Assembly (NCBI GenBank): GCA_963682055.1
Contig: OY821740.1
Span: 47,078,795 to 47,142,794 of the forward strand
Source of the DNA: Primula veris
Lineage: Eukaryota; Streptophyta; Magnoliopsida; Ericales; Primulaceae
Reading direction: 5' to 3'
Length of the DNA: 64,000 nt
In this document: in pieces, positions 1 through 11,839 of the stretch
How the letters are laid out: each line of letters opens with the position of its first letter
Numbering within the stretch: position 1 is the first letter of the stretch
The notes under the pieces: model-generated
The model's input: the letters and a program-made list of their open reading frames with translations, nothing else
What the model was told of the DNA's origin: nothing
Database searches by the model: none
Made by a program: the position numbers and the translations under genes

Positions 1-3000
1 ATGTTTCGAAAGAAATGTGGTCACTGCACACATGACAAGACTTCACCAAATAAGTTTGTGGTGCTTTTTTTAGTGGTATAATTGCATGTAGGGTCGGGTT
101 AATTTTGAACCCGTTCTTGATTTGGCCCGTCAATCGGTCCACACTACAATAAAAATGATAGGATAGCATTGTGTTGTTAAACTCGATATTTACTAAATTA
201 TAGCAACACTCATTTTATCAACATGATTAAAAAATACGTCTATTAATCATATTAAGAATTAAGCTCCACAACAAATGATTTAGGTTTGTTTCCTATGTAA
301 AGATAATAATTTGAACAGTATTGGACAATTAATACCTTTTTAGGCTCTTGTATATATGAAATAGTTGATCGTTGGCTTGCAAATTTTTAATATAATACTA
401 TGATAGAGTATTAAGTATTAATTTGTTATAAAAAGATTTCCCTCTTGATTAGGTAATTTTTTAGCACTAACGGGAGTCTTAATAAATACTATTATACTTG
501 CCCAAAAAAATAATCCAGTTTTGGTCCAGAATTTTGTCATTTTGTTTCACCGTAGCAGCTTGTTTAATTCCAATTATACCTTTTGTATACTCTTATACAG
601 TTGTAGTATATTTTGTACCTCACTCTTAAACAAATCAGTTTAATTTGCTTAAAAAATACGTCAAAACAAGACGCAGTTTTCCCTTGGTCTAATTTGCAAG
701 TATATGGCCTTTTGGATTTTGAAATTTCATCCCAAATCAATAAAAAGTTTGAAATTTTTTCTATATTATCTTAACATATGGAAAAATATATAATTATATG
801 AACCCGATACACTATTATTTAGGGTGTGACAACCAATATTATTTTTTAGTTTTAATTTTAAATTAATTTTAGGGTATATATTTTTGGGTTCATTAACATG
901 TGTTACATTTTTTTTAGTTTTAATTTCGAATTAATTTTAGTGTAGATATTTTTGGGTTCATTAACATATTACTAGTTTTTTTTTAGTATTTTTTAGTTTT
1001 AAGTTTGAATTAATTTTAGGATAGATATTTTTGAGTTCATTAATAGGTGTTAGGTTTTTATTATGTGACACAACTTAAATAATAATTGACTAGATTTATG
1101 ATAGTGTTAATCGTTCGATTTTGATTTCAAAATATTAAAATAAAAATCAACATAAAAAATTTCAGATTTTTACTGCCTGAAAAATTAATACATGCTGTCT
1201 TAAATTTTGAAGGTATTAAAAATTCATCCATATTCTAGTGCTGCTTTCAAAGAACTTAATAACAAAACAATGCATGGATGCAACTTGCAACTAAATAAAG
1301 CTCAAAATATGAAGAAGAAAAAAAACAAGACCATAGAACTCTTAAGTGCCCTTAATGTGTATTTGTGTTTTGTCTTTATCACGTTTGATTATCCACTAGT
1401 AGCTTATATATAGCTGATGCTAAAAGGAAAAAAAAATAGCGAGGTGTAAATTACAAAATAAGTAACTCATAACATATGTCAACTGAGGAAGATAAAAATT
1501 ACACGATTAAAATCTGATTTTGTACAGATTAACCTAACTAAAAAAGATTACAGAACAATGATGCGGGTTTAGGTTATTGATAACAAATATTTATTTTAGG
1601 ATATGATGGTGGCCGTGTTTTGCGATTTGATTGTCCTTTTTCTTTTTGTAATGATTTTAAGCAAAATATGCATTTTATTATCAGACACAATTGGTATTAA
1701 ATGGGTTGACGTGCTTGTGTTGTTTCCATTATATTTATACATACTACACTCTCCCATGCCCACTTTACTTTTTAGTACTTTTATTTGTTGGAATATACTC
1801 AATTGTACAATTATAAATCATTATCAAACTTACACTTATAGCTTCACATTTTAACTTCACACTTTAAGTAATAATTAATTTTCTTTGATAATTTTGATGT
1901 TGAATTTTATTAAGATATAGACGGATGAACTATATATATAATTTTTTAAATAAATGTAAATAAATTAGAGAATCAAGTGGGGGATAGAAACACCTGGTCA
2001 AAGTGATGTTTATTCAGTTCAGATGTCATTGGTTACGTGGAATCAAATATATGGATGTGTATGTAATAACCGTTTGACCAGGTCACATTATACTATATAT
2101 TATGATATTTTATATAATCACTTAAATATAAAAATACGTGCAATTTTGATTGATGAAAATTTTAAAAAGTTGATTATATAATTTAAATGTTAAATTTTAT
2201 GATTATATTTAAAAAAAAAACATTTTGACAGTTTTGATACAAATTATAAATCAGTCAAAATTGCATATAGTTTCGTAATGAACAATTAAATTGGAACGAA
2301 AAAAATACCGACATAATCACCGTCTCTGCTTTTTAATTTTGTCCCTACCTTTGATATTTTCCATTCTTCATTTTCACATCTTTTTTTCAGTTTTTTTGCA
2401 TATAAATTATTTGGTATTTTGATATTGCACGTGCATTTATGTTCTTTCGAAGATTTGGACTGGTTCTACTTTTAACTTTTGACCCCAAAAGCAAACTAAA
2501 AAGATCCAAAGATAGATTCATTTTGAATTCTTAGAAACTTTTTTGTAATTAAAAATAAGGTATTCAAGCTGAGCAACTAAATCCGCTATCCCTTTTCTAA
2601 ATTGTAGCACACTAGTAACGTGCGTTCATGCAGTCATTTTCGTGCTTGAGAGCATATCTAATCTTCTTCGTGCTTGACGGGAACAACCGTTGTTTACGGA
2701 GGGCAACTGGTCAAGTTTAACGGTTTGAAGCTCGCGTTCGGCGTTGATATTATTAATACTATAAAATAATATAACGAAATAAAATAAAATTATTTTCATT
2801 AACAAATAACTTGATTACTTAAGTATAAATTTTCTTTAATATAATCATATTTTAAAACCCTTTTTGTATATTTTTTATGAAGATAAGTAAAATATCATGA
2901 CTAAAAGTTGTTTAAAATATTACTCAGGGACTATCTTCATAAACTTACATGGACCATTTTGCATTCCAAACAAATTTTAAAAATAATTTTGCATTTTAGG

Positions 3001-3330
3001 GACTTTCTTTAAATATCAAATATAATTTTATTTACTTCTCAATTCAGAAAAGGGAGAGACTCACCGTTTCTCTCCCCTATTTTGCGTCTTTCTTCCTCCG
3101 AAATTGCAGGAGGAGAAGCAGAGTAGACCTGCTCATCCGCCATTAATGTTAAAGACGCGAACTCTGTGCCTGCTCTTCCACCAACGTTTAACGAGTGCCT
3201 CCACCTCACCGTTAAACATGCTCTAAAGCATTTAGACTCAACAACCGAACTCTGTTTTATACTATTCGTTTTAAAGTTTACACAGCGTTGCCAAATATAT
3301 CCAGTTTTTATCGCAAATCATGCGAATTAA
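1..3330. other. intergenic, no gene recognised
   Basis: Very AT-rich DNA with stop codons in all frames and no ORF that looks like a protein family. It holds a degenerate tandem repeat at about 842-1055, a decayed Stowaway-like stretch at about 2130-2300 (its inner sequence resembles the copies at 29835, 53036 and 59895), and a slightly GC-richer patch at about 3045-3240 whose role I cannot assign. Confidence 0.6.
842..1055. repeat. degenerate tandem repeat, three units of about 65-75 bp
   Basis: Three successive units share the order TTTTAGTTTTAA, AATTAATTTTAG, ATATTTTTGGGTTCATTAA, with substitutions and small length changes. Similar text recurs inside the large intron of the alcohol oxidase gene at about 52130-52350, so the unit may come from a dispersed element. 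Confidence 0.75.
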
Positions 3331-3331
3331 T

Positions 3332-3590
3332 ATTCCAATTCACTCATACGGAGAATAGGATTCGGCATCAAATAAGTGACTGACGAGCAAGTAAGCTCCG
3401 CCTAAAATTTATACCTTGAGCCCGAAAATATACAGAGGAAAGAATAATCAACCTATCTAGGTTAACATTCCAATTCACTCATACGGAGAATAGGATTCGG
3501 CATCAAATGAGTGACGAGCAAGTAGGCTCCGCCTAAAATTTATACTATGAGCCCGAAAACATTTGGAAGAAATAATAATCAAAGTATTCC
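3332..3590. repeat. tandem duplication, unit offset about 136 bp
   Basis: The segment beginning ATTCCAATTCACTCATACGG at 3332 is repeated at 3468. Both copies run for about 120 bp with a few substitutions and small indels. It lies downstream of the TTC4 gene's stop codon. The minus-strand ORF running through it has no recognisable homology. Confidence 0.85.
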
Positions 3591-4235
3591 AAAATGAGAC
3601 CGTGTAGACATCGCTGCAAACCAACCAATCTAGGTGAATAACATTCTCAACTGGCAAACCGACACAGCCCGCAAGAATACCATGTATCTGTGGTATAATA
3701 ATGTGAATGTAATCAAACAAAACTGAGTCAAACAGAAATGTGTCCAAACATTCTGCAAATATCTCATCCACCGTGTGCACAAATCACAACTACGCATTAT
3801 TGTTCATGAAGTTCAATCATTTATGCAAGAAGACAAAATACTTGATTAGCACACATTTAACACCAAAAAAATGCTTGTGCTTCTCTGGTAGGTATGGCCT
3901 CATTCATATAGATATATTTTCTTCCAATGTAGTATACATGACAAGCACTAAATCCCACATCAGGTCACTTGGTTGAAATAAGTGTTGAGGGCGAAAATAA
4001 ATAAAAAATTATATAGATATACATAATTACATATATGTGTGAATATCATGTACATATATATAATTGAATACTAGAAACTTTGACGCATTTGAAAAGAAGG
4101 AACAATACATTTTGCTGTTTCAATTAAAAGGAACAGACATAGTTCAATACCAAAAACAGAACATCAGTTGTAACTGGGCAAACCATTCTTAGAGCTACAT
4201 AACAGAAACGGTCTAAGGACATCAAAATAACGACA
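3591..4235. other. spacer downstream of TTC4, probably including its 3' UTR
   Basis: No coding region recognised. The proximal part must contain the TTC4 3' UTR and poly(A) site, but I cannot place the cleavage site from sequence alone. A minus-strand ORF at 3475-3780 is open for 101 codons but matches no family I know. Confidence 0.4.
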
Positions 4236-7200
4236 TCAAAGTGATGGAAGAGACCACTTTCCAGCTTTGAAGTCTGTGTAAAAGCCGGTTCTCTTTGAAA
4301 CAACATAAAATACTGCACAAACCAAAAATGCAAATATAGGATATTCAGATTTCAGAACGATAAGAATAGAGTTCACTTAATCACAAGGAAAAGAACATGA
4401 AAACAGGACGTTGGTTTTGTGAGAAGCGAAAACATACCTGGGATTCCAGATATAACAAACTTTGGATGTTTTAGAACGTCGTTTAGTGTGCTCTTCTCAT
4501 TTACTTTGACCCACTTAGACGGACCATCAGCTGAAGAGAATTAAATTAACACGAAACATTACTTAATCTTGCAGCATCTGGCTACGCCACTTAAATAGTG
4601 CAAACAAAGGAGTAACTAATTGGAAAAGAATTGTACTAAGATCATTGCTGACAGGATCTGGCATCACCAGATGTTGATAATGTTGAACACAATGCTGAAG
4701 TAGGTTGGAAAAGTTTCAGGTGATTTTTTATATTTCCAAAAGAGAAAAAAAAACTTATTGTCCAAGGTACATTATAAGGACCAATACAAGCTTGCAGTTC
4801 GTACCATATGGTAAGTAGTAAGGGTATGGAAATTGAAACGTGATAGGCTGTTGGGAGTAGGCTAGGTTGAAATGTTGTTTTTGTGTTATGCTCGGAAGTA
4901 TGAAGAATGCAATGAAAGAGAAAGCTAAAACAATTTAACTTAAAAACTGAATTACCGATGCATATACATTTGTCTTTCGAGTTTTAAATCATGTTGCACC
5001 AAAAACTAATTTTTAATTGTTAGCATCTGACAAGTCTAATAACGAATTGGGATATGTCAGTCTAAAATTGGCGCTCTACAAGGCGAGAGTATCATGTTTT
5101 GATACGTAAACCTGGAACTTGGTACGTATGTATAGATAGAATAAAGGGACAAAAAATAATGTAGCCTAAAACTTTATGACCAGTAAAAGAAGTGTTCCAA
5201 AACCATATCCACATAATAACCCCTTGCCACTGTATGCTACCAAGTTTAGAAATGGATATCATAGCCTGTAAGGTTAAAAATGCAGCACACCGAGCACTAT
5301 TTAACTCTAAAAACATAATACCTGCAGAGACGCAATGATCTACTCGATCATCACTAAGCTTCCCTTGTTCGTCAAAGCTTTCAAGATCAGAACCAGCAGT
5401 GCCCATTAAGAGATGCCGAAGTATTTCCTTCTTAGACAGGCGAGCTCCAGCTTCAGCCTGATAATTAAGATTTAGAATAAAGTGTAAGAAATTATACATC
5501 AAGATAGTTTCGTTGCAGCTTTTTAGCAAACAGATGGACTTTTTGAACTGTTCAGTCAGCTTAAAGCTTCTAGCTTTGCTGGCCAAAGATATCGGGAAAA
5601 CTGAGTTGTTCAGCTGATCAGCCAGATGCTATCAAGCTTTTAAGCAAACAAATGGGCTAATAAGCTGCAATAAAACTTGGCTTACTCTCATCATATCATA
5701 GATTTATAAGAGAACTACAAATTTTGAACAAACCCTTCAACAAAATGGAGTTTGTCCCTATCCTGTTAGTATTAAAAAGTTAAGTCGGTAAAATGGATTC
5801 ATTTACTGAAAATGTATTACCTTTTTTCTTTCTATAAACAACATAATTTATAAATTAGAATTACAATAGAGAAAGGACGCAGGTAAATTCATACCTCGTA
5901 ATATAGTTCCACGGCTTCTCGGGTGTAAGCATTATCTTTATCCCAAGGCAGTGGAGCATAACTTTCTGAAAATATGTTTGGAAGCTAAGGAACTAAAAAA
6001 TAAGATACACAACTCATTGGTACGTTGATAGAAATTATTTGAAGCATATAAATATAATATACTGGCCATTTGGCACACTAGAAAAGGATATCAGATCAAG
6101 ATGAGCAGAGAACATATCAGTCTCGCAAAAATCCTCAATAATGTCGCTGCTCATTACTTCGGCATATAAGAGAAGAACAGGCCAATGAAGAATCCTATTT
6201 TTATCCATTAAAGGCTTCTTTAAACCAATAAGTTCTAGAAAATCCGCCTTCCCCATTTTCAATTTTCTGTCTTCAATGGCGGAAAGAATATCCTGACATA
6301 TTAGAACAGAAAAAGAATGAATAATTTCCATAATCTGGAAATAAATTCCTATATGATCCCCACGTTTCAGTTGAACACTAATGAGTCCTCTTCTGTCAAC
6401 GCAAAACAATTTTAGTCCCCGTAGTTTGAGCAAGATGCCCTTTTAGTCCCCACATTTAAATAAGTTACAGAAGAGGTCCCCTAAGTATAACACTACTGGT
6501 CTCCGTAGGAAGGGAACACTGTTGTAACCAACAGAAACTGTGGGGACCAGTACAGATGTATTTGAAACTATAACATGAGCTCCTGAGATATCAAAGCATA
6601 TATATCCACAATAAATGTCATAATCCAACCTTAGCTGCGGTTAAAGCTTTTGAGATTTCAGCCTCGCGGCGATCACATTCTGTCTTCTGCAAATTGATTT
6701 GTTTCGATAGTTTTTTCAGTTCCTCATTGTCTGGAGAGAGATCAAGTCCTTTCTCACAAAACTGTTTTGCCTCGGACAACATATTGAGAGCCAATGATGC
6801 TTTGACGGCTCTGTAATATGCCTAAAAGACATAAATATTGCTCAATAAGGTTAATAGTTGGAATAGAAGGAAAAGTAAATGCGAAAATTGACTAGGAAAT
6901 CGGGGAGTATATTTTAAAAAAAATATGTGTGATGTTAAAATTCCAGCAATATTATCCAAATGAGTATCAAAAGAGAAGCTAAGCGAACGACCTTAACATT
7001 TGTTGGGCAAAGCTTAATTGCCTCTTCAGCATCTGTATAGGCGCGTCTGTGATTCCCCAACAAAAGATTAACATGTGCTCTATTGGAAAAAATGATCGAA
7101 TTTTCGGAATCACTTAAAACCTTCTGGTTAATAGCTCTAGTATAACAATCTATAGCGTCTAAGTAGTGCTTTTTACCCTTCTTCACATAGTCATTTCCCT

Positions 7201-8346
7201 GCTCCTGTAATACCATTGAATAATCAGTTTTCTAAGTAAACCGCCAATGAATAAGACCTTTCAAGCTGAAACAGAGTTCAAGCTTTGCATGACTTTTGAC
7301 AAACAAGTGGCAAAGAAAATCATGGGGAAGCAACTTTACAATACTAAACCAATTCATATAGCATTAAGATAGACCGTGTCATAGATGAAAGCGTGTGTTT
7401 GTGTATATCATATGGCATAGTTTGAGGTGAAACAGATCGTGTCATAGATGGAAGCATGTGTTTGTGCATTTTATGCAAAAGAGTTTCATCCCGGAGTAAA
7501 TTGAACATGTAGTCAGAAAAAATAAAACATAACCGAGGTAAAAAAAAAGATTACTCTCATAGAGGGACATACATGCATATAGGGTCTTATTAATGTTTAT
7601 CATCGATTACCATCTAGTTTATTAACTTAAGAGTAAAATACATGTAAACTGATCCCGACCCATCATACATATATGACATAAGTATAACAAAAAAAATGCA
7701 AACTTTAATTCAAATATGGCATGCTGATCAAGAAGAAGCAACTTACATTTCCTGCCCAAAATATATATATATATATAATAACTCGAGCTGAAATAAATTA
7801 ATCCAACAGAGTGGCACAAATGTTGTTTATGTTCAGCACGTCTTCCATACTCATTGGCTGTTTGGTTAACAGGGGCTCGTATACTTAAAAATACGCGTTT
7901 TACTTTTAAGTAAACAGTCTGTTTGTTTGAACAAGTAAAAGCGTACTTATTTCTATATTCGAGGTAGAAAAAAGTATACTTATCATTTATAAGCATTAAA
8001 AAAAAAGAATAATACAATTTTCACAGTTTTGGCACCAAAGGTATATATTTTTTAATGAACACCTCCTCTATCATGTTGTGTATGGATATATTTAAGTTAA
8101 AAAACATTTTCATTGCGGACATTGATCAAACAGGTGGCATGCAAATGAGCAAATCAACTAAGCCCTTCTAATAACTATATTAAACATTAAACATTACAAG
8201 CATACTCTTTTAGGTTATTCAAACAATCTTAGAGATGGTACCTTGAGCTCAATAGCGGAGGATAATTTAATGGTGTGAATAGCATCAAGGTCAGCTATTT
8301 CGCTCTCTGTTTTTGGTTCTGAACCTTTCTCCATTAACAGAGCCAT
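4236..8346 (-). CDS. TTC4: TTC4/CNS1-type TPR co-chaperone (8 exons, 365 aa)
   Basis: Exons, in transcript order: 8346-8242, 7204-6992, 6821-6630, 6292-6092, 5975-5895, 5457-5322, 4530-4438, 4312-4236. Together they give 1098 nt, or 365 codons plus TGA. TPR helices lie at about residues 34-140, including EQGNDYVKKGKKHYLDAIDC, IIFSNRAHVNLLLGNHRRAY and KAYYRAVKASLALNMLSEAK. A charged helix follows, then the C-terminal region typical of TTC4 (LHWPVLLLYAEV, HLDLIFSES, PLPWDKDNAY, LYYEAEAG, KWVKVNEKSTLNDVLKHP). The family is known as Hsp90/Hsp70 co-chaperones in the cytosol and nucleus (yeast Cns1, human TTC4). Length fits the family (human about 387 aa). Seven introns follow GT-AG except the fourth (6091-5976), which reads as AT-AC; with GT-AG the frame is lost. 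The start is the first ATG in the exon; a second in-frame ATG follows four codons later. Role in this plant is inferred. Confidence 0.93.
5976..6091 (-). other. probable U12-type AT-AC intron in the TTC4 gene
   Basis: Read on the minus strand, the intron begins ATATCCTTTT right after codon CTG. That is the U12 5' splice-site consensus. It ends TTCCTTAGCTTCCAAAC, where TTCCTTAGC differs from the U12 branch consensus TTCCTTRAY at one base and lies about 10 nt from the terminal AC. It is 116 nt long, phase 0. Removing it joins HLDL to IFSESYAPLPWD, which matches the family pattern (human TTC4 has an HLMVMFGE-like segment followed by W-D). The GT-AG alternatives I tried in this stretch either broke the frame or gave a segment less like the family. 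Confidence 0.85.
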
Positions 8347-8401
8347 TCTTCTACTGCCTTTTTTTTGTTTTTTCAATTTTTAATACTAATTAATTATTTT
8401 G

Positions 8402-8402
8402 T

Positions 8403-8449
<47 letters not shown>

Positions 8450-8450
8450 T
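8402..8450. repeat. (CT)n(AT)n microsatellite in TTC4 leader/promoter
   Basis: About 28 nt of CT repeats followed by about 20 nt of AT repeats, 55-105 bp upstream of the TTC4 start codon. On the coding strand this reads (AT)n(AG)n, so it falls in the 5' UTR or core promoter. Length polymorphism is likely. Confidence 0.9.
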
Positions 8451-8469
8451 CTCTGTAAGTGTTATGTAT

Positions 8470-9329
8470 GGCAGTTCTTTTTTAGGACTGAAATTAGTTA
8501 TTTGAGGAACCGTAAAAGATTAAGTGCATGTATTCGTTACAAAATAAATAATTATAAAGTCACGTCATTACATTTTATTTGTTTATAAAATAAATAAATT
8601 TATTCACTCTATCACATTATTAATTAATACATTTCTCTATTTTTTTCCACTCAAACTAAATACAAAATTATAATATTTTATAATTATAATATTATATCAA
8701 GCTAACACTTTCAATTAATTTATATTTTGCACTTTTTTATTTATTAATTTTGTTAATTCTGAGTAAATAATTAAATTGTCCCAAAAACCCTACATGTCAT
8801 TATTTTCTTCCACTTTTACCTACACACACTCGAAAATTAAAAGCTTGTTTTAATTAATAGCTTGTTTTAATTTATTACCCACATTTATATAACAAGCTTT
8901 TAATTTTCCGAGCGTGGATAGGTAAAATTGGAAGAAAATAATGACGTGTAGAGTTTTTGGGAACAATTTAATTATTTACTCGAAAGTAACAAAATTAATA
9001 AATAAAAAAGTGCAAAATATAAATTACTTGAAAATGTTAACTTGATATAATATTATGATTATAAAATATTTTAATTTTGTATTTAGTTTGAGTGGAAAAA
9101 AAAACAGGGGAATGTATTAATTAATAGTATGATAGAGTGGGTAAATTTATTTATTTTGTAGATAAATGAAGTGTAATGAGATGTAATGAAGTGGTGTTAG
9201 AGTTATTTATTTTGTAATAAAATTGAGTGGAATGAATTCGAAAAATAAATAAAAATAAAATGAGACGTGGATTTGGAATCTTTTACAGGTCCTCAAATAA
9301 GTAATTTCGGTTCTAAAAAAAACTCTACC
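8470..9329. mobile_element. 860-bp fold-back MITE, Mutator-like (9-bp TSD)
   Basis: The two halves are inverted copies of each other almost to the centre (near 8870). The left end begins GGCAGTTCTTTTTTAGGACT; the complement of the right end begins GGTAGAGTTTTTTTTAGAAC, and both continue through GAAATTA and TTATTTGAGGA to GTAAAAGATT. Identical 9-bp direct repeats GTTATGTAT flank it at 8461-8469 and 9330-9338. A 9-bp target duplication and long inverted repeats are the marks of Mutator-like elements. There is no coding sequence, so it is non-autonomous. The arms differ by scattered substitutions, so it is not recent. It sits about 125 bp upstream of the TTC4 start codon. Confidence 0.88.
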
Positions 9330-9338
9330 GTTATGTAT

Positions 9339-10087
9339 GAGCAAAATAGTAAGCAAATGAGACCTACATACACTATAAAGAGGTATAATTAATTGGGAAT
9401 ACTGTTACAAATATGTCGCTAAATGATAAAATATGTGATTAACATAAATCGGTCGTTATGCCGTTCCCGAATAAGATGTTGGGAAATAAAATATGTCACT
9501 ATTTTCGTCTGCGATATGATATTTTTTTATAATGTAATAGTACATTTAATTTTAAAAAAACTTAGCTAGGTGTACGATATTTATAATTCGGTATATATGT
9601 TTATTTACAATTAGTTATATATGTTATAAAAAATAATAAAATATATAAAAATAAAATCGAAAAATAAAATCGAAAAACTTGAAAAGAATATTTAAGAAAA
9701 TCAAAAAAATTATATATAGTATCAAACATGATTAGACATGATTGAGATTAGATAGTATTAAACATGATTAAACATACAAGATTGGTTTTTTTAATTTTGG
9801 TTTTTAATTTTTAAATATTTTTTGGGATTTTGTAACGACATATGTAGCTATTTGTAAATAAGTTCACAAAACATGTATTTAATTTTTTTAAACAAATCAT
9901 CAAGTTCAAAATAATTGGTTTTATTAAATTGTCATTTTTACCTTTTAAATTAATGTCTGTCATGGTACCAATCAATTGATTAAAACCAGACCGCTGAAAT
10001 CCGGTTTGTACTTTGTAGTATTACAAATGAAGAGAGTACAAATTATTGGAATGAAAACGTACCTAAAATGAATATATATATATAGCA
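9339..10087. other. intergenic, no gene recognised
   Basis: AT-rich sequence between the fold-back element and the Helitron-like fragment. I see no coding potential and no named repeat. Confidence 0.5.
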
Positions 10088-10379
10088 GTAATCGTGTCCC
10101 ACGCTTTGCGTGTGAGATGCGTAATGAGATAAAATTTAGAAAATAAGTGTAGTTATGATACAAATATTTGGAGAATAAAAAAATATAAGAGTATAAGATG
10201 AGAAGACTCAAAAGAATTTTGAGAGTTTAAATAAGGATAAAAAGTGTTATTATTTATTAATTTTTCTCTATTTTTTATTATAATATGGTATTGTGGTAAT
10301 TAATAAAAAAATGTAAGGGTATTTTTGAAAAAAAATGATAAAATTTGACAGTCTCAAAGACTTATTATAATAGTATAGA
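10088..10379 (-). mobile_element. non-autonomous Helitron-like element (about 290 bp)
   Basis: On the minus strand the element opens TCTATACTATTATAATAAG directly after an A, which is the typical 5' end of plant Helitrons. Near the other end it has a short hairpin, CACGCAAAGCGTG, about ten bases before the terminus. The terminus here reads ACTGCT where CTAG would be expected; the second copy at 60414 keeps CTAG. No Rep/helicase ORF is present. Confidence 0.6.
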
Positions 10380-11241
10380 TATAATAATTTCAAAAGTCAT
10401 ATATGAGTTTACTTGATTTCTATATTTGTAGGGTATGATTTCTATATTTAAAGTATATGTATGTAGCACTGCTGTTTCATTATTTTATCGTATATAAACA
10501 TTCCAATCAGTGTACTGGTAGGTCAATATACGTAGACGTTTTTATTCGTATTTCATCGATTGGGTACAACTCGTATACTTTTCGGTAAGGATTTTAATAT
10601 TTTTTTAGCTGATCTGGTTATGGTCAAAGATGTTATAATAGATAATTTTGGAATTTGACAAATTTTAAGAGTAAGAACTGTTTGACTATACCTGCTCATA
10701 GGTGCTTTTGTACCCCCATAATCTTTTCATGGATTTGATTTTCTATGTTCACGGTTGACCCAAAGTTAACGTGGGGATTTATTTGTTTGTGACAGTTTGT
10801 CTATGCTAACGTGGGATACAGACTCAAAGTTTGAAGAAATACTATCTTTAAATCATACTATTAAAATAAAAGGTGAACGTATATTAAAAATTTAATACTT
10901 ATTAATTAATTTAAAAATAAATATTTTAAAATTAATTTAAAAGTAAAACTAAAAAATTCTATTAGTTGATATACTTGTTAAAATAATATACCAAATTCAT
11001 ATAATTGTTTTTTCAAAGTTTGATAAGTAAATCGTGAATAAAATCTGATTTATTTTATAAACTGATTTATTTTATAAAGGACTTCACATTAAGATTGTGA
11101 ACTCTTTTTGGCTCACGAGTTGTGAGTTGTGAGTTGTGACATATTCACTTTGTATGCGAGTTCTTTGAATGTATAGAATTTTTGGTTCATAAATTATTGT
11201 TGAAATCTTGACCTTGTATACCCTACGCATAATAGTTCATT
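10380..11241. other. intergenic, no gene recognised
   Basis: AT-rich, with no ORF of interest. Short direct repeats such as GAGTTGTGAGTTGTGAGTTGTG occur near 11117. Confidence 0.5.
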
Positions 11242-11372
11242 AGCGTAGCCCTTACCAACTACATTTTTGTGCGATAAATATGAAAATTTATATTTTTTAA
11301 CTTTTGAACTAGCGTAGCCCTTACCAACTACATTTTTGTGCGATAAATATGAAAATTTATATTTTTTAACTT
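11242..11372. repeat. tandem duplication, 69-bp unit
   Basis: The unit beginning AGCGTAGCCCTTACCAACTA at 11242 is repeated at 11311 almost without change. It produces a duplicated peptide in the minus-strand ORF there, which is otherwise unsupported as a gene. Confidence 0.92.
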
Positions 11373-11839
11373 CAACTTTTTTTATCATCTTATTGAAAAT
11401 TTACTTCCGGTTCCCCTAGAGAATGAATGCTACAGATTATCAATACAGTAGAATCTCAGTAAATTAATAAACTCTCTAAAACCCCAATACAAAACTGAGT
11501 AGTTTTTAATTTACAAAATCATATATATTAAAATTATATAAAAATAAAATTATAAAACTCATGCATAAATCTAAACTATTGAATTGTTTTAATTTCATCT
11601 GTTAGATAAAACTCTAAAATATACGAGACACTCTAGAGAATTTGAACCCATTCGGATTTTAATATATGCGATAGTCAAAAGTCAAGACTTGAGTGTTGAA
11701 ATCGGAGCAACGAATAATACCTAATAGATATTTGTTTCAAATTATAGTGACCATTAATGAGATCATTTAGTTAAATATTGGTCCCCCTTTTTGCCTAAGT
11801 TGTATTTTTTATGATTTCCAACGATCTTCCGCTACTTCC

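Noticed and set aside
3475..3780. 101-codon minus-strand ORF downstream of TTC4
   Set aside because: It overlaps a tandem duplication, has no family resemblance and sits where the TTC4 3' UTR should be.
6062..6063. GT donor after CCAAATGGCCA for TTC4 exon 4
   Set aside because: It shifts the frame relative to the next exon and adds residues not seen in the family.
7622..8017. 131-codon ORF in TTC4 intron 1
   Set aside because: It has a TA-repeat peptide (IYIYI) and no homology; the flanking exons splice cleanly over it.
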